A stretch of 64,000 nt of DNA from Paenibacillus tyrphae (GCF_027925525.1 NZ_BSDJ01000040.1:1-64000); one strand, 5' to 3'. Positions 52,115 through 59,302 are shown, counted from the stretch's first letter. Program-made: numbers and translations. Notes: a model not told the origin generated them from the sequence alone.

Positions 52115-52267
52115 TCATTCGTTGAAGCAAATAAAATAGAAAGTAATACAATATCCAATAAAGGTAAGTATAATACTCAGTAAAATTAACTTCGCATACG
52201 GAGTCTTGCGGATCTTATAGTATGCTATTCCCAACGCCAACATACTGACTAAAAAGAAGATAAGCAT
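52115..52267 (-). CDS. Small hydrophobic protein, 50 residues
   Basis: A short frame coding for two membrane helices, MLIFFLVSMLALGIAYY and LILLSIILTFIGYCITFYF, linked by KIRKTPYA. Such composition over 50 codons is unlikely by chance. There is no good ribosome site close to the ATG. It is too short for standard gene callers. Function unknown; it lies in the AT-rich segment. Between this gene and 52455 I see nothing else. Confidence 0.5.
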   Translation of the reverse strand: MLIFFLVSMLALGIAYYKIRKTPYAKLILLSIILTFIGYCITFYFICFNE

Positions 52268-52454
52268 TACAGTCGTAAAAAATTTAGATCATTCCTTTCC
52301 GTATGTCAGCTAACCCTGTGGTAATAATATTTTGCATCCTTCGAAGCCGACCACCAAATGTACGAAGGGCGAAGAAGCCTATGTTAAATGTGGGGGCGCA
52401 AATCTCAAATGAGCTGCGGAAGGCGTCCGGGCAACCAACAACATAGATTTAAAG

Positions 52455-52497
52455 AACAAAGGTCACACCGCAATATAAGCGATAGTGACCTTTGTTT
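52455..52497 (-). terminator. Terminator after the small membrane protein gene
   Basis: Arms AACAAAGGTCAC (52455-52466) and GTGACCTTTGTTT (52485-52497), directly following the stop codon of the minus-strand gene at 52498. Confidence 0.75.
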
Positions 52498-52656
52498 CTA
52501 GCGTTTTCTCTTAAAATTAATTACCAATGCCAAGGTAGCAAGCGGACCGATAATAAGAGAAATGAAAAACCAGAATAATCCATTCAGATTCTTACTTTGA
52601 GCAAGCCCTGTGTTTACAAGCGCAAGCGAAAGCCAATATATAAGATGGTATTCTAT
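52498..52656 (-). CDS. Small membrane protein with apparent ATA start codon
   Basis: Fifty-two codons encoding two hydrophobic segments (YHLIYWLSLALVNTGLAQ and GLFWFFISLIIGPLATLALV) and a basic end, NFKRKR. A ribosome site GGGAGG lies 7 bases before ATA at 52656-52654, and an in-frame TAG immediately precedes it, so no ATG, GTG or TTG is available. Either ATA initiates or an ATG mutated. It is coupled to the secreted-protein gene upstream (16-base gap). The layout resembles a secreted factor with a small immunity or partner membrane protein, which is speculative. Confidence 0.5.
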   Translation of the reverse strand: MEYHLIYWLSLALVNTGLAQSKNLNGLFWFFISLIIGPLATLALVINFKRKR

Positions 52657-52672
52657 CTAAAGCACCTCCCAA

Positions 52673-53416
52673 TTATTTCAAGGTATGGGTGCTATCATTA
52701 TACCAAATTTGCTGCCAAATGCCTTTATTGATGTTGTTTAGAGCTGGAGTATTCCCTTCAAATTTGGCATATCCTGCATTCCCATCTCCTTTTAAATAGC
52801 CGATAAGAGCATATTCAACGAAGCCTCCAGCGGGAACCATTTTTGCCGTCCAATTCTGCCTTGCATATGCTTCGCTGCCGGAAGTCTCCTTTGATGCTGA
52901 CCCAGACTCGCTGATAATAACCCCGGGGTTATAATTTCGGTGTGCTCCATTGGCATCGACAACTTTTGTGACACGCCCACCATTGGCGAGATCGAACCTG
53001 TACGTAAGTGTCAGGTAAAAAGTTGTAATGCTAACACCTAAAACAGTTGATTCCCATTGAGCATTCAACGTATTAGGTAGGTCAGAAACAAAAGTAGCTT
53101 TTGTTTCTACTGGTACCCCCTCAATCATCACAGTCTGATTTTTGAGTTCCAACGCTTTCCCAATTTCAGAGGATTGAAGAACTTTCAAAAACTTCTCTTG
53201 ATCGTAGGAAGAAAGAGCTTTGAATTTTTCCAATACCTCAGTTGCGCCGGGATCAGTCTTTTGTTTCTCCGTCAAATACTCCACATACCCGGAAACCGTT
53301 AAGGAATTGCTTTGACTAGGGGCAGCAGAAGTAACGGTGGAAAACATGGCTAAAATAATGCACACAACGAGCGACCAAACAGTTACTTTTTTGCTTAAAC
53401 CAATTGACAAAGACAT
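52673..53416 (-). CDS. Secreted protein of unknown family
   Basis: A 247-residue protein with a signal peptide (about 1-31, ends VTSAA). The N-terminal mature half is charged and helical (EYLTEKQKTDPGATEVLEKFKALSSYDQEKFLKVL). The C-terminal half is beta-rich and Gly/Asn-rich, ending GIWQQIWYNDSTHTLK. AAGGAG lies 9 bases before ATG. Codon use is AT-richer than in the flanks. Followed by a small membrane protein gene. I do not recognise the family; a secreted toxin or bacteriocin-like role would fit the pairing but has no direct support. Confidence 0.65.
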   Translation of the reverse strand: MSLSIGLSKKVTVWSLVVCIILAMFSTVTSAAPSQSNSLTVSGYVEYLTEKQKTDPGATEVLEKFKALSSYDQEKFLKVLQSSEIGKALELKNQTVMIEGVPVETKATFVSDLPNTLNAQWESTVLGVSITTFYLTLTYRFDLANGGRVTKVVDANGAHRNYNPGVIISESGSASKETSGSEAYARQNWTAKMVPAGGFVEYALIGYLKGDGNAGYAKFEGNTPALNNINKGIWQQIWYNDSTHTLK

Positions 53417-53655
53417 TCAAACCGCTCCTTAAAAAATATTTTGAACAATGGTCGGCCGACTGACTTGTTCAAACATAAATTATCACAATGATATAAAATA
53501 TGGGATAGGAGCAGACGTCTATTTTTGCTTCTGTAATTTCCTCAAAATGCACAAGTGATTACAGTGATTGCCAAATAACAGTTAAGTTTTGTAGAAGTTT
53601 ATCGAATAGTTGTGTTTTGTGTAAGATTTACGGAGGTATTGTAAGAACCAATAAA

Positions 53656-53684
53656 TTGTAAGACAGAACATACTTTGCTATAAT
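53656..53684 (+). promoter_or_regulatory. Promoter of the HTH-TPR receptor gene
   Basis: TTGTAA (53656-53661), 17 bases, TATAAT (53679-53684). TTGTAAGA occurs at 53639-53646 and 53656-53663 and TGTAAGA at 53620-53626, direct repeats that may bind the receptor itself. Confidence 0.7.
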
Positions 53685-53724
53685 TAACCAGTGTAAAATT
53701 ATTGTTAAAGGGAAGGTATGTATT

Positions 53725-54990
53725 ATGGTGGATATCAAGCATCAGAATAAAACCATCTCAGATATCATCTTCCAGATTAGAAAAGAGAACAACTTGACAT
53801 ATTCGGAACTTGAAGAACTGACGGGCGTAAGTAGAAGTGTGCTAAATAGAATAGAGCGTGGAGAAACGAAGCGGCTCGAATTTAAAAATTTGAAGTCTAT
53901 AGCCACAGCTTTTCCTGCACAATATTCCGAGATTATGGAATGTTACCTACAAGAAGAAAACCGGATTAACACTTTGTTTGAAGTACTCGAAGAGGTGACT
54001 ACCTGTGAAAAGAGCTTTTTGCTAGTTCCGAAAGTGGGGGCGCGGATATTGGAGTTGCATACGGTAGAGACGGAAGAATCGCTTCAACGATTGTTTGACT
54101 TTACCAGAACAGTAAACAATGATTCACTGAAAATATCGCTCTATTCATTAATTATTAAGTTTTCAAGAGAACGCGGAGTACCGCATTACGTAGCTAAAGG
54201 ACTGTTGCAAAAATATTTGATTGAAAGGAACGATTTGAAACAACTGGAAGAATCGTTTCGGATGGGACAAGAAGTTCTTTATTATACCGACTTTTTATCA
54301 CGCGAAGAGAAAATTATTTTTTATTTCAGAATGGCTTTGCATGCGAAAAATATAAATAAATATAATGAATGTATTGAACTTTGCGAACTTGGCCTTCCTT
54401 TAGAGACAGAAGATACGGAATTAAAGACAAGGGCATATCTGGCTATGATAAATTCATTTTCTCATCAAAAAAATTATGAGGCAGTCGAGAAACATTTGGA
54501 CATATACGAAAAAATGAAGAATGAATTTGTTGTCGAGTCAGCAAAAATTACTAGAGCATTAACAAAAGCGAGAAAAAAGGAGTTTGATATAGCTATACCC
54601 CTGCTAAAAAAGTATTTAGACGAGGTTAGTATTGATCACAAGATCCATATTGCTGACGAGCTTTTGGACATTTATCTTCAATTAGGGGAACTTGGATCAA
54701 TTGCTGTGATATTAGAGAAGGAAAATGAATTGTTACCGGAACAACCACAAACACCACAGAAGTTTATAGCTATTGGGAGATTCCACAAATATAAAGGTAA
54801 TTATCGGTTAAGTGTAGGTTTAGTTGACGAGGGAATAGAAAGCTATGCGAAAAGTTTAAAAACGTTCGGTTGCGTCAACGCCCTAGAAGAAAAAGATGAA
54901 TGCATGAAGGAATTATTATATTATCACATAAAATTATCGAAACCTTTGGAGTTAAGGAATATAATGAAGTTAGAGGAGGCATATAGATAA
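53725..54990 (+). CDS. HTH-TPR regulator of RNPP type (peptide-pheromone receptor candidate)
   Basis: A 421-residue protein. Residues about 8-60 form an XRE-type helix-turn-helix (ISDIIFQIRKENNLTYSELEELTGVSRSVLNRIERGETKRLEFKNL). The rest is all-helical with TPR-like pairs, for example FYFRMALHAKNINKYNECIELCELGLPL and AYLAMINSFSHQKNYEAVEKHLDIYEKM. This layout and length match RNPP receptors such as PlcR, PrgX and AimR. The small gene 38 bases downstream encodes a secreted pre-peptide, the expected ligand. GGGAAGGT precedes ATG. Strongly AT-rich codons relative to the flanks suggest acquisition. Confidence 0.85.
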   Translation: MVDIKHQNKTISDIIFQIRKENNLTYSELEELTGVSRSVLNRIERGETKRLEFKNLKSIATAFPAQYSEIMECYLQEENRINTLFEVLEEVTTCEKSFLLVPKVGARILELHTVETEESLQRLFDFTRTVNNDSLKISLYSLIIKFSRERGVPHYVAKGLLQKYLIERNDLKQLEESFRMGQEVLYYTDFLSREEKIIFYFRMALHAKNINKYNECIELCELGLPLETEDTELKTRAYLAMINSFSHQKNYEAVEKHLDIYEKMKNEFVVESAKITRALTKARKKEFDIAIPLLKKYLDEVSIDHKIHIADELLDIYLQLGELGSIAVILEKENELLPEQPQTPQKFIAIGRFHKYKGNYRLSVGLVDEGIESYAKSLKTFGCVNALEEKDECMKELLYYHIKLSKPLELRNIMKLEEAYR

Positions 54991-55028
54991 AATGGTAAAA
55001 AATAACATAAGAATTGGAGGCGGGAACT

Positions 55029-55154
55029 GTGAAGAAATTTGTACTGATGGCTGTATCTTTAGCTGTTTTTGGAGCTATGTTTATTGTATCACCGGATGTA
55101 AACGAGCACCCGAATCGAATTGTTTTATATACTGATATTGATACAGGGCATTAA
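55029..55154 (+). CDS. Putative signalling pre-peptide (41 residues)
   Basis: Starts at GTG with GGAGG 8 bases upstream. The N-terminal part (MKKFVLMAVSLAVFGAMFIV) is a typical Sec signal with a Lys-Lys start; the remaining 21 residues (SPDVNEHPNRIVLYTDIDTGH) are polar. This is the organisation of Phr, PapR and AimP precursors, where a C-terminal penta- to heptapeptide is cut out and re-imported by Opp. It directly follows an HTH-TPR receptor gene and precedes a terminator. The mature peptide is probably within the last ten residues. Confidence 0.7.
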   Translation: MKKFVLMAVSLAVFGAMFIVSPDVNEHPNRIVLYTDIDTGH

Positions 55155-55181
55155 GTATTCATACATAAATTAAACATTTAT

Positions 55182-55212
55182 GAACAGGTCATTATAAACC
55201 TGTTCTTTTTTT
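55182..55212 (+). terminator. Terminator of the receptor/pre-peptide operon
   Basis: Perfect arms GAACAGGT and ACCTGTTC with seven T. Confidence 0.9.
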
Positions 55213-55283
55213 GTTTGTTTCACAAACATTCGTTGCATCAAATGGAATAATAAGGTTTTTGTGAGATGTATGATACAGTTAAT

Positions 55284-55305
55284 TTGTAAAAATAAAAAAT
55301 TACAA
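55284..55305. promoter_or_regulatory. Inverted repeat before the Spo0E-like gene
   Basis: TTGTAA (55284-55289) and TTACAA (55300-55305) separated by 10 bases. TTGTAA also recurs before the HTH-TPR gene, so this could be a binding site of the same receptor. Confidence 0.4.
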
Positions 55306-55328
55306 CTGTTGAAAAAGGAGAGTGTTAT

Positions 55329-55541
55329 ATGCCTTTGTCAGTATCCAGAAAGGAGGACTATGCCCAAGATGATATCAGCGACGAGGCATTGCAGAAAGGT
55401 ATGGAAAGCATCCTAAACCAAATGAAAGAGGCGGTACACCAAGGCGAAAGCTTATCGAGTGAATATGTGGTCCAGTTGAGTCAACAATTAGATACATACG
55501 TTTTAATTGCTCAAATTCGAAAAATGCGATGTGTGAGCTAG
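55329..55541 (+). CDS. Spo0E-like aspartyl-phosphate phosphatase
   Basis: A 70-residue protein with the Spo0E signature: a first helix (MESILNQMKEAVHQ), then GESLSSEYVVQLSQQLDTYVLIAQ containing S-x-x-L-D. Members dephosphorylate Spo0A-P and delay sporulation. AAAGGAG lies 8 bases before ATG. It sits between a receptor/pre-peptide operon and an AbrB-type gene, so the segment is rich in sporulation and transition-state regulators. A Spo0A target is inferred from the family only. Confidence 0.8.
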   Translation: MPLSVSRKEDYAQDDISDEALQKGMESILNQMKEAVHQGESLSSEYVVQLSQQLDTYVLIAQIRKMRCVS

Positions 55542-55567
55542 AAAAAGTTTTTGTTTGAGGTGTACTT

Positions 55568-56022
55568 ATGCAAGAGGATAGAAGAACTGGAATTGTTAGA
55601 GTGGTCGACAATGTAGGAAGAATCGTAATTCCTACGGAGCTTAGGTATATGTTGAATCTTAATCCCAATGTTCAGACGGAGTATTTTTGCGATGACGAGA
55701 GAGAAAGGCGATTATGGTTTATAGATATCATAGTAAAGAATGTTTGTTTTGTTTGGGTGAGAAACAAACCATTTACTTCAAAAAATTTTATATTTGTATG
55801 TCCTGTATTCAAAGCCTTCCGGTGCTTCAAGTTTTCTTGGCGCAAGTAGAACGTGAACGAGCAAGTGAGAGAAACAAGAAAGAAATTACTTCGAGAAGGA
55901 AAAAAGCATTGGATCGGCTACATCAAGCGATGAAGGAAAACCCTAGAGCCTCACAAAAAGAGTTAGCCAAGATCTTGGGATGTTCTCCAGCATGGGTCAG
56001 TAAGTTGATTAGGGGCCAATAG
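55568..56022 (+). pseudogene. Frameshifted AbrB-zinc ribbon-HTH regulator
   Basis: The first frame encodes an AbrB-type swapped-hairpin domain (GIVRVVDNVGRIVIPTELR...). Near 55703-55708 (GAGAGAAAGG) the homology continues in the -1 frame: YRYHSKECLFC...YICMSC, the expected four-Cys zinc ribbon of long AbrB/SpoVT-like proteins, and then a C-terminal helix-turn-helix (ASQKELAKILGCSPAWVSKLI) up to TAG 56022. One missing A in the A-run would explain it. It could be a mutation, a sequencing error or programmed slippage. Intact, the product would be about 150 residues. Confidence 0.75.
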
Positions 56023-56046
56023 ATGGATCGGGGGCTAAACATCAGA

Positions 56047-56087
56047 AACAAAAAGAGTCCGGGATAGTGGTCAGGGACTCTTTTTGT
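56047..56087. terminator. Terminator hairpin 1 of the GGTCAGGGACT family
   Basis: AACAAAAAGAGTCC pairs with GGACTCTTTTTGTT; strong on both strands. It shares GGTCAGGGACT with hairpins at 57162 and 57480. Confidence 0.85.
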
Positions 56088-56185
56088 TCGTCCTGGAAAG
56101 TTATGGAAAATGTACGTTGAGATTTTCATCGGTCGGACGTATAGTGAGAACGCATATTCGCATTTGCTCCGAAGGGATGTACTCG

Positions 56186-56509
56186 ATGAATCAAACGGCT
56201 ATGTCACGTGAAGAGCTGCTTCGCGATTCCGTTCTGCTGCCGCATGCGCTGACCCTGATCGAAGAGGAGGCGCGGGCACTTTCCACTTCAAAAGACCCGA
56301 TCCGCCGGCTATACATTGCGGCAGCGAAGGTGATAGACGTCCGGCTGACGAATGAGTTGGCCGCTGTACGGAAGGAGCTGCAGCAGCGGGGGATACTGGC
56401 AGAAAAGATAGATATTGACCGCGAGGAAGCGAGGGCGGTTATTAGTGAGCAGCTACGGTGGTACATAAGAGAAATTACAGAAGAGTTGCAGCGACATCAC
56501 AGCAATTAA
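56186..56509 (+). CDS. Small helical protein of unknown function
   Basis: A 107-residue, highly charged, all-helical protein (REELLRDSVLLPHALTLIEEEARALSTSKDPIRRLYIAAAKVIDVRLTNELAAVRKEL). It is GC-richer than the genes around it and resembles core-genome codon use. ATG 56186 is 10 bases after GAAGGG; ATG 56177 is also in frame. No family is recognised. Confidence 0.6.
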   Translation: MNQTAMSREELLRDSVLLPHALTLIEEEARALSTSKDPIRRLYIAAAKVIDVRLTNELAAVRKELQQRGILAEKIDIDREEARAVISEQLRWYIREITEELQRHHSN

Positions 56510-56625
56510 ATGCATCCGACAAGTTTTTTTTGAAAATCGACTTATTTTGTACAGGATAATGCCGCTTTTCTGCCAGATAATCCAAATATAATACATAAAC
56601 AGGAAAATATTGTATTATTGGAATT

Positions 56626-56642
56626 GTTCAGACATTCTGAAC
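56626..56642. promoter_or_regulatory. Palindromic operator before the secreted-protein gene
   Basis: GTTCAGACATTCTGAAC: perfect 7-base arms with a 3-base spacer, 26 bases before the start codon. Confidence 0.6.
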
Positions 56643-56667
56643 TAACTTATTTCAAGGAGGGTTTGGT

Positions 56668-57117
56668 ATGAAAAAAGCGGTTGTCGCAGTTGCGGTTTTG
56701 GCAATGGTGGTTTCAGCAACCCCAGCATTTGCTGCGAATGCAACAGGTACTAACGTAAAGAACACATCTCAACAAGAACTCGCAGGGAGGCATTCTTACA
56801 GTTTAGACTCCCGTGAAACGTGGAGGTCTCCCACTGTTAGTACACCAACTGGTTATTCTAGAATCAACCTGGATATCGATCAATACAGCAAAAAGTTCAC
56901 TGATTTCTATTATAGAGTCTATGAAGTAGTTGATGGAAAAACGACAAGGTTGGATGATTTCCACGTTACCGGAGACTCTGGCACTTCTGATTACTGGAAG
57001 GCCAAGGATGGAGCAGAATATTATATTAAAGTTACTAACTACAGCAGAGAAAGTTTTGATGAATCATCCCCGGGTATATCTGGCAGTGGAAGTGTTAATA
57101 TTTATTTTACCAAATAA
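56668..57117 (+). CDS. Small secreted protein of unknown function (paralogue of the 49137 gene)
   Basis: A 149-residue protein with a signal peptide (1-23, AFAANA). The mature part is rich in Ser, Tyr, Thr and Asp and beta-prone (SRINLDIDQYSKKFTDFYYRVYEVVDGKTT), ending with SGSGSVNIYFTK. It shares the YEV...VTGD layout with the secreted protein at 49137. GGAGG lies 8 bases before ATG, and a perfect palindrome lies just upstream, so it is regulated. Function unknown. Confidence 0.72.
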   Translation: MKKAVVAVAVLAMVVSATPAFAANATGTNVKNTSQQELAGRHSYSLDSRETWRSPTVSTPTGYSRINLDIDQYSKKFTDFYYRVYEVVDGKTTRLDDFHVTGDSGTSDYWKAKDGAEYYIKVTNYSRESFDESSPGISGSGSVNIYFTK

Positions 57118-57161
57118 TTCGCAGGAATAGGAGATTTGTTGGAATTTGAGAAAGGACAAAC

Positions 57162-57203
57162 AGAGTCCCGGCTAGTAATCAGACTGGTCAGGGACTATTT
57201 TTT
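57162..57203. terminator. Terminator hairpin 2 of the GGTCAGGGACT family
   Basis: AGTCCC (57164-57169) and GGGACT (57191-57196) followed by ATTTTTT; terminates the secreted-protein gene. Between here and 57480 only an 8-codon frame with a strong ribosome site (minus strand, 57263-57237) is visible. Confidence 0.7.
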
Positions 57204-57479
57204 AGGTGATCGCGGCTACAACGTAATGCACGACCATCACGGCAGCTTTAGTTTATTTGCCATTGGTTTCCCTCCTCATTCAACATATAATATCCTAATC
57301 TCCAACAGAAATATCCAGATAAAAGCACGTGAGAATAAATAGTGCCCTAAAATACGTGTCAAGAGGCTGGTACCTAGAGCACTCCACTTCATCCCGAGCG
57401 GATCACGCTGCGCCAAGCTTGAGAACGAGAGTGCGTTAGCAGATGGCAGATGTACGGTCCAAGGTGAGATCGTCTTTAT

Positions 57480-57521
57480 AAAAAAGTCCCCGCCAGTACA
57501 ATACTGGTCAGGGACTTTTTG
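57480..57521. terminator. Terminator hairpin 3 of the GGTCAGGGACT family
   Basis: AAAAAGTCCC and GGGACTTTTT with an inner CCAGTA/TACTGG stem. No gene ends nearby, so it may close an unannotated small RNA or be a relic. Confidence 0.7.
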
Positions 57522-57628
57522 CATTATTCAGCTCTAATTCCAGAGTATCACTTCCCACAAGTTACCCACAAAAATGGTGCCAAACTATGGTCAAACCTGT
57601 CATGCATTGTCCATAACGAAAACCTAGG

Positions 57629-57727
57629 AACCCGCTATTTTGCTGGATTTTGTACCACGTTGTCCATCTCCGTTACATTTTGTTTACAACTCGGAGAAGT
57701 TTTCGTTACATCCTCCATTTATAACTA
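57629..57727 (+). repeat. 99-bp upstream element, copy C
   Basis: Counterpart of 49674-49772, same length with no gaps. The GTTACA-TTTTG-TTTACA core and the final TATAACTA are exact. It stands 39 bases before the lipoprotein gene. Confidence 0.7.
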
Positions 57728-57766
57728 AGAATAGACATGGACAACAACAAAGGAGTGAGAGACAAG

Positions 57767-58354
57767 ATGAAAAAAACAGGAGTCCTACTGCTCAGCTTCA
57801 CCTTAATCGCGATGTTGGCCGCTTGCAGCAGCGGTGCCGTTAAGCAAGGTAACGGTAACAAAGGAGGCGGCTCTGCAAATCAGACGAAGACCGGGCAGCA
57901 GGACGGTTCATCGACGGAGGGCAAGACATCGAGCGAGAGCAAGACGCTGTCGGAGGATAAAACTTCCACCGCCGATAAAACGGCCGTCGGAGATAAAGAG
58001 ACGAATGATGAGAAATCGACAGCAGGAGGCACGGCAGCTGCTGGCGCATCGCCCGGAGGTGGAGCGTCGTCCGGGGTTGGAGCGTCTCCGGATGCGAAAG
58101 CGCCGACGGAAAGCAAAGGAACAGCGGGGAGCAGGGCTTCCGCAGACAGCAAGTCTTCTCCGAGAGCAGCGGAGTCACAAGGTACTGTGGTTTCTCCGGG
58201 AGCGGCGGCGCCATCATCAGGCGGAAAGGCGGCGTCGGAACGCAAGCCATCGTCCAAATCCGGGCCGGTGAGGGGGAGCGAAGCTCCGGCGGAAGTGACG
58301 CCATCCGGAACGGATCGAGTGCCGGCAGGCTCCGCGCCTGCGACGTCGTCGTAA
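57767..58354 (+). CDS. Ser/Thr/Lys-rich low-complexity lipoprotein
   Basis: A 195-residue protein: signal and lipobox MLAACSSG (Cys about residue 20), then a mature part almost entirely of Ser, Ala, Gly, Lys, Glu, Thr and Pro without hydrophobic core, so probably disordered. ATG 57767 (MKKTG) follows AAAGGAG by about 12 bases; an ATG ten codons earlier has no ribosome site. It occupies the promoter-proximal place in the permease operon, under element copy C, the way the deacetylase does under copy A. It may be a surface tether; no family is recognised. Confidence 0.7.
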   Translation: MKKTGVLLLSFTLIAMLAACSSGAVKQGNGNKGGGSANQTKTGQQDGSSTEGKTSSESKTLSEDKTSTADKTAVGDKETNDEKSTAGGTAAAGASPGGGASSGVGASPDAKAPTESKGTAGSRASADSKSSPRAAESQGTVVSPGAAAPSSGGKAASERKPSSKSGPVRGSEAPAEVTPSGTDRVPAGSAPATSS

Positions 58355-58432
58355 ACAGGGGAAACTTGAACGAATAAAGGGCATGGACGCGGGGGCGCCG
58401 TTGGCTTTCCCGCGTTTTGCATGGAGGCCGGC

Positions 58433-59302
58433 ATGAAATTTCCCGCATTCCTCAAGAAAGACATGGTACTGGCTCTGCTGTTCCTTGCGCCGAGCGTTGG
58501 CGGGTTTGCGCTTTTTTATGCGATCCCTTTTGTAATGGGGCTCGTTTATTCCTTTATGGACGGCACGATGGACGGAAATTTCGTAGGCCTCGCCAATTAT
58601 CGGGAGCTGCTGGCCAGCGGTTCGTTTCGGAAGGCCGCGTGGAACACCGCTCTCTTTACATCCGTCAGCGTACCGCTGATGGTCGCTATTTCTTTAGGGC
58701 TGGCGCTGCTTTTGAACGGAAATGTGTTTTTCCGCCAATGGCTGCGAACCGCCTATATTTTACCGCTTGTCGTGCCGGTCGCCTCAATCGTGCTGATCTG
58801 GCAAATCGGCTTCGACTGGAACGGCGCGGTCAACGGGTGGCTGGACCGCTTCGGGATTCAGCGGATCGACTGGATGAAATCGGAATGGGCCATCGTCGTC
58901 ATCACGGCGATTTATATATGGAAGAACATCGGGTACAACATGATTTTGTTTTTGGCGGGGGTTCAAGCGATTCCCGAGAGCTATTACGAAATCGCCCGTC
59001 TTGAAGGGGCGGGGCCGTTCACGAAGCTGCGGATTACCCTTGTCTATTTAATTCCGACGATGTTTTTCGTCGTTCTGATGTCGATTATGAATTCGTTCAA
59101 AGTGTTCAGGGAAGCGTACTTGCTGGCCGGCGGCTATCCGCACGACAGTATTTATATGCTTCAGCATTACATGAACAATATGTTTCTTTCGCTCGATATT
59201 CAGAAGCTGACGGCCGCTGCAAGCCTTATGGTCGGCTGTATTATGATCATCGCGCTTGGATTATTCAGGATGGAACGCGGTTTCCGGAGGTTTATGGAAT
59301 GA
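58433..59302 (+). CDS. CUT1-type sugar ABC permease (UgpA/LacF-like)
   Basis: A 289-residue permease with six hydrophobic segments and the EAA loop (SYYEIARLEGAGPFTKLRITLVYLIP). ATG 58433 is preferred, since GGAGG is 5 bases upstream; an ATG 4 codons earlier is in frame. It overlaps the next permease by 4 bases. Its binding protein is most likely the lipoprotein gene at 50582. No ATPase is encoded here. Confidence 0.9.
   Translation: MKFPAFLKKDMVLALLFLAPSVGGFALFYAIPFVMGLVYSFMDGTMDGNFVGLANYRELLASGSFRKAAWNTALFTSVSVPLMVAISLGLALLLNGNVFFRQWLRTAYILPLVVPVASIVLIWQIGFDWNGAVNGWLDRFGIQRIDWMKSEWAIVVITAIYIWKNIGYNMILFLAGVQAIPESYYEIARLEGAGPFTKLRITLVYLIPTMFFVVLMSIMNSFKVFREAYLLAGGYPHDSIYMLQHYMNNMFLSLDIQKLTAAASLMVGCIMIIALGLFRMERGFRRFME

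Noticed and set aside
52016..52185. Plus-strand frame after the binding-protein gene (GTG GAG AAA...)
   Set aside because: Runs through the terminator hairpin and loses natural composition; read as a junction relic rather than a gene.
57136..57342. 68-codon frame overlapping hairpin 2
   Set aside because: TTG start without ribosome site, passes through a terminator, no recognisable sequence.
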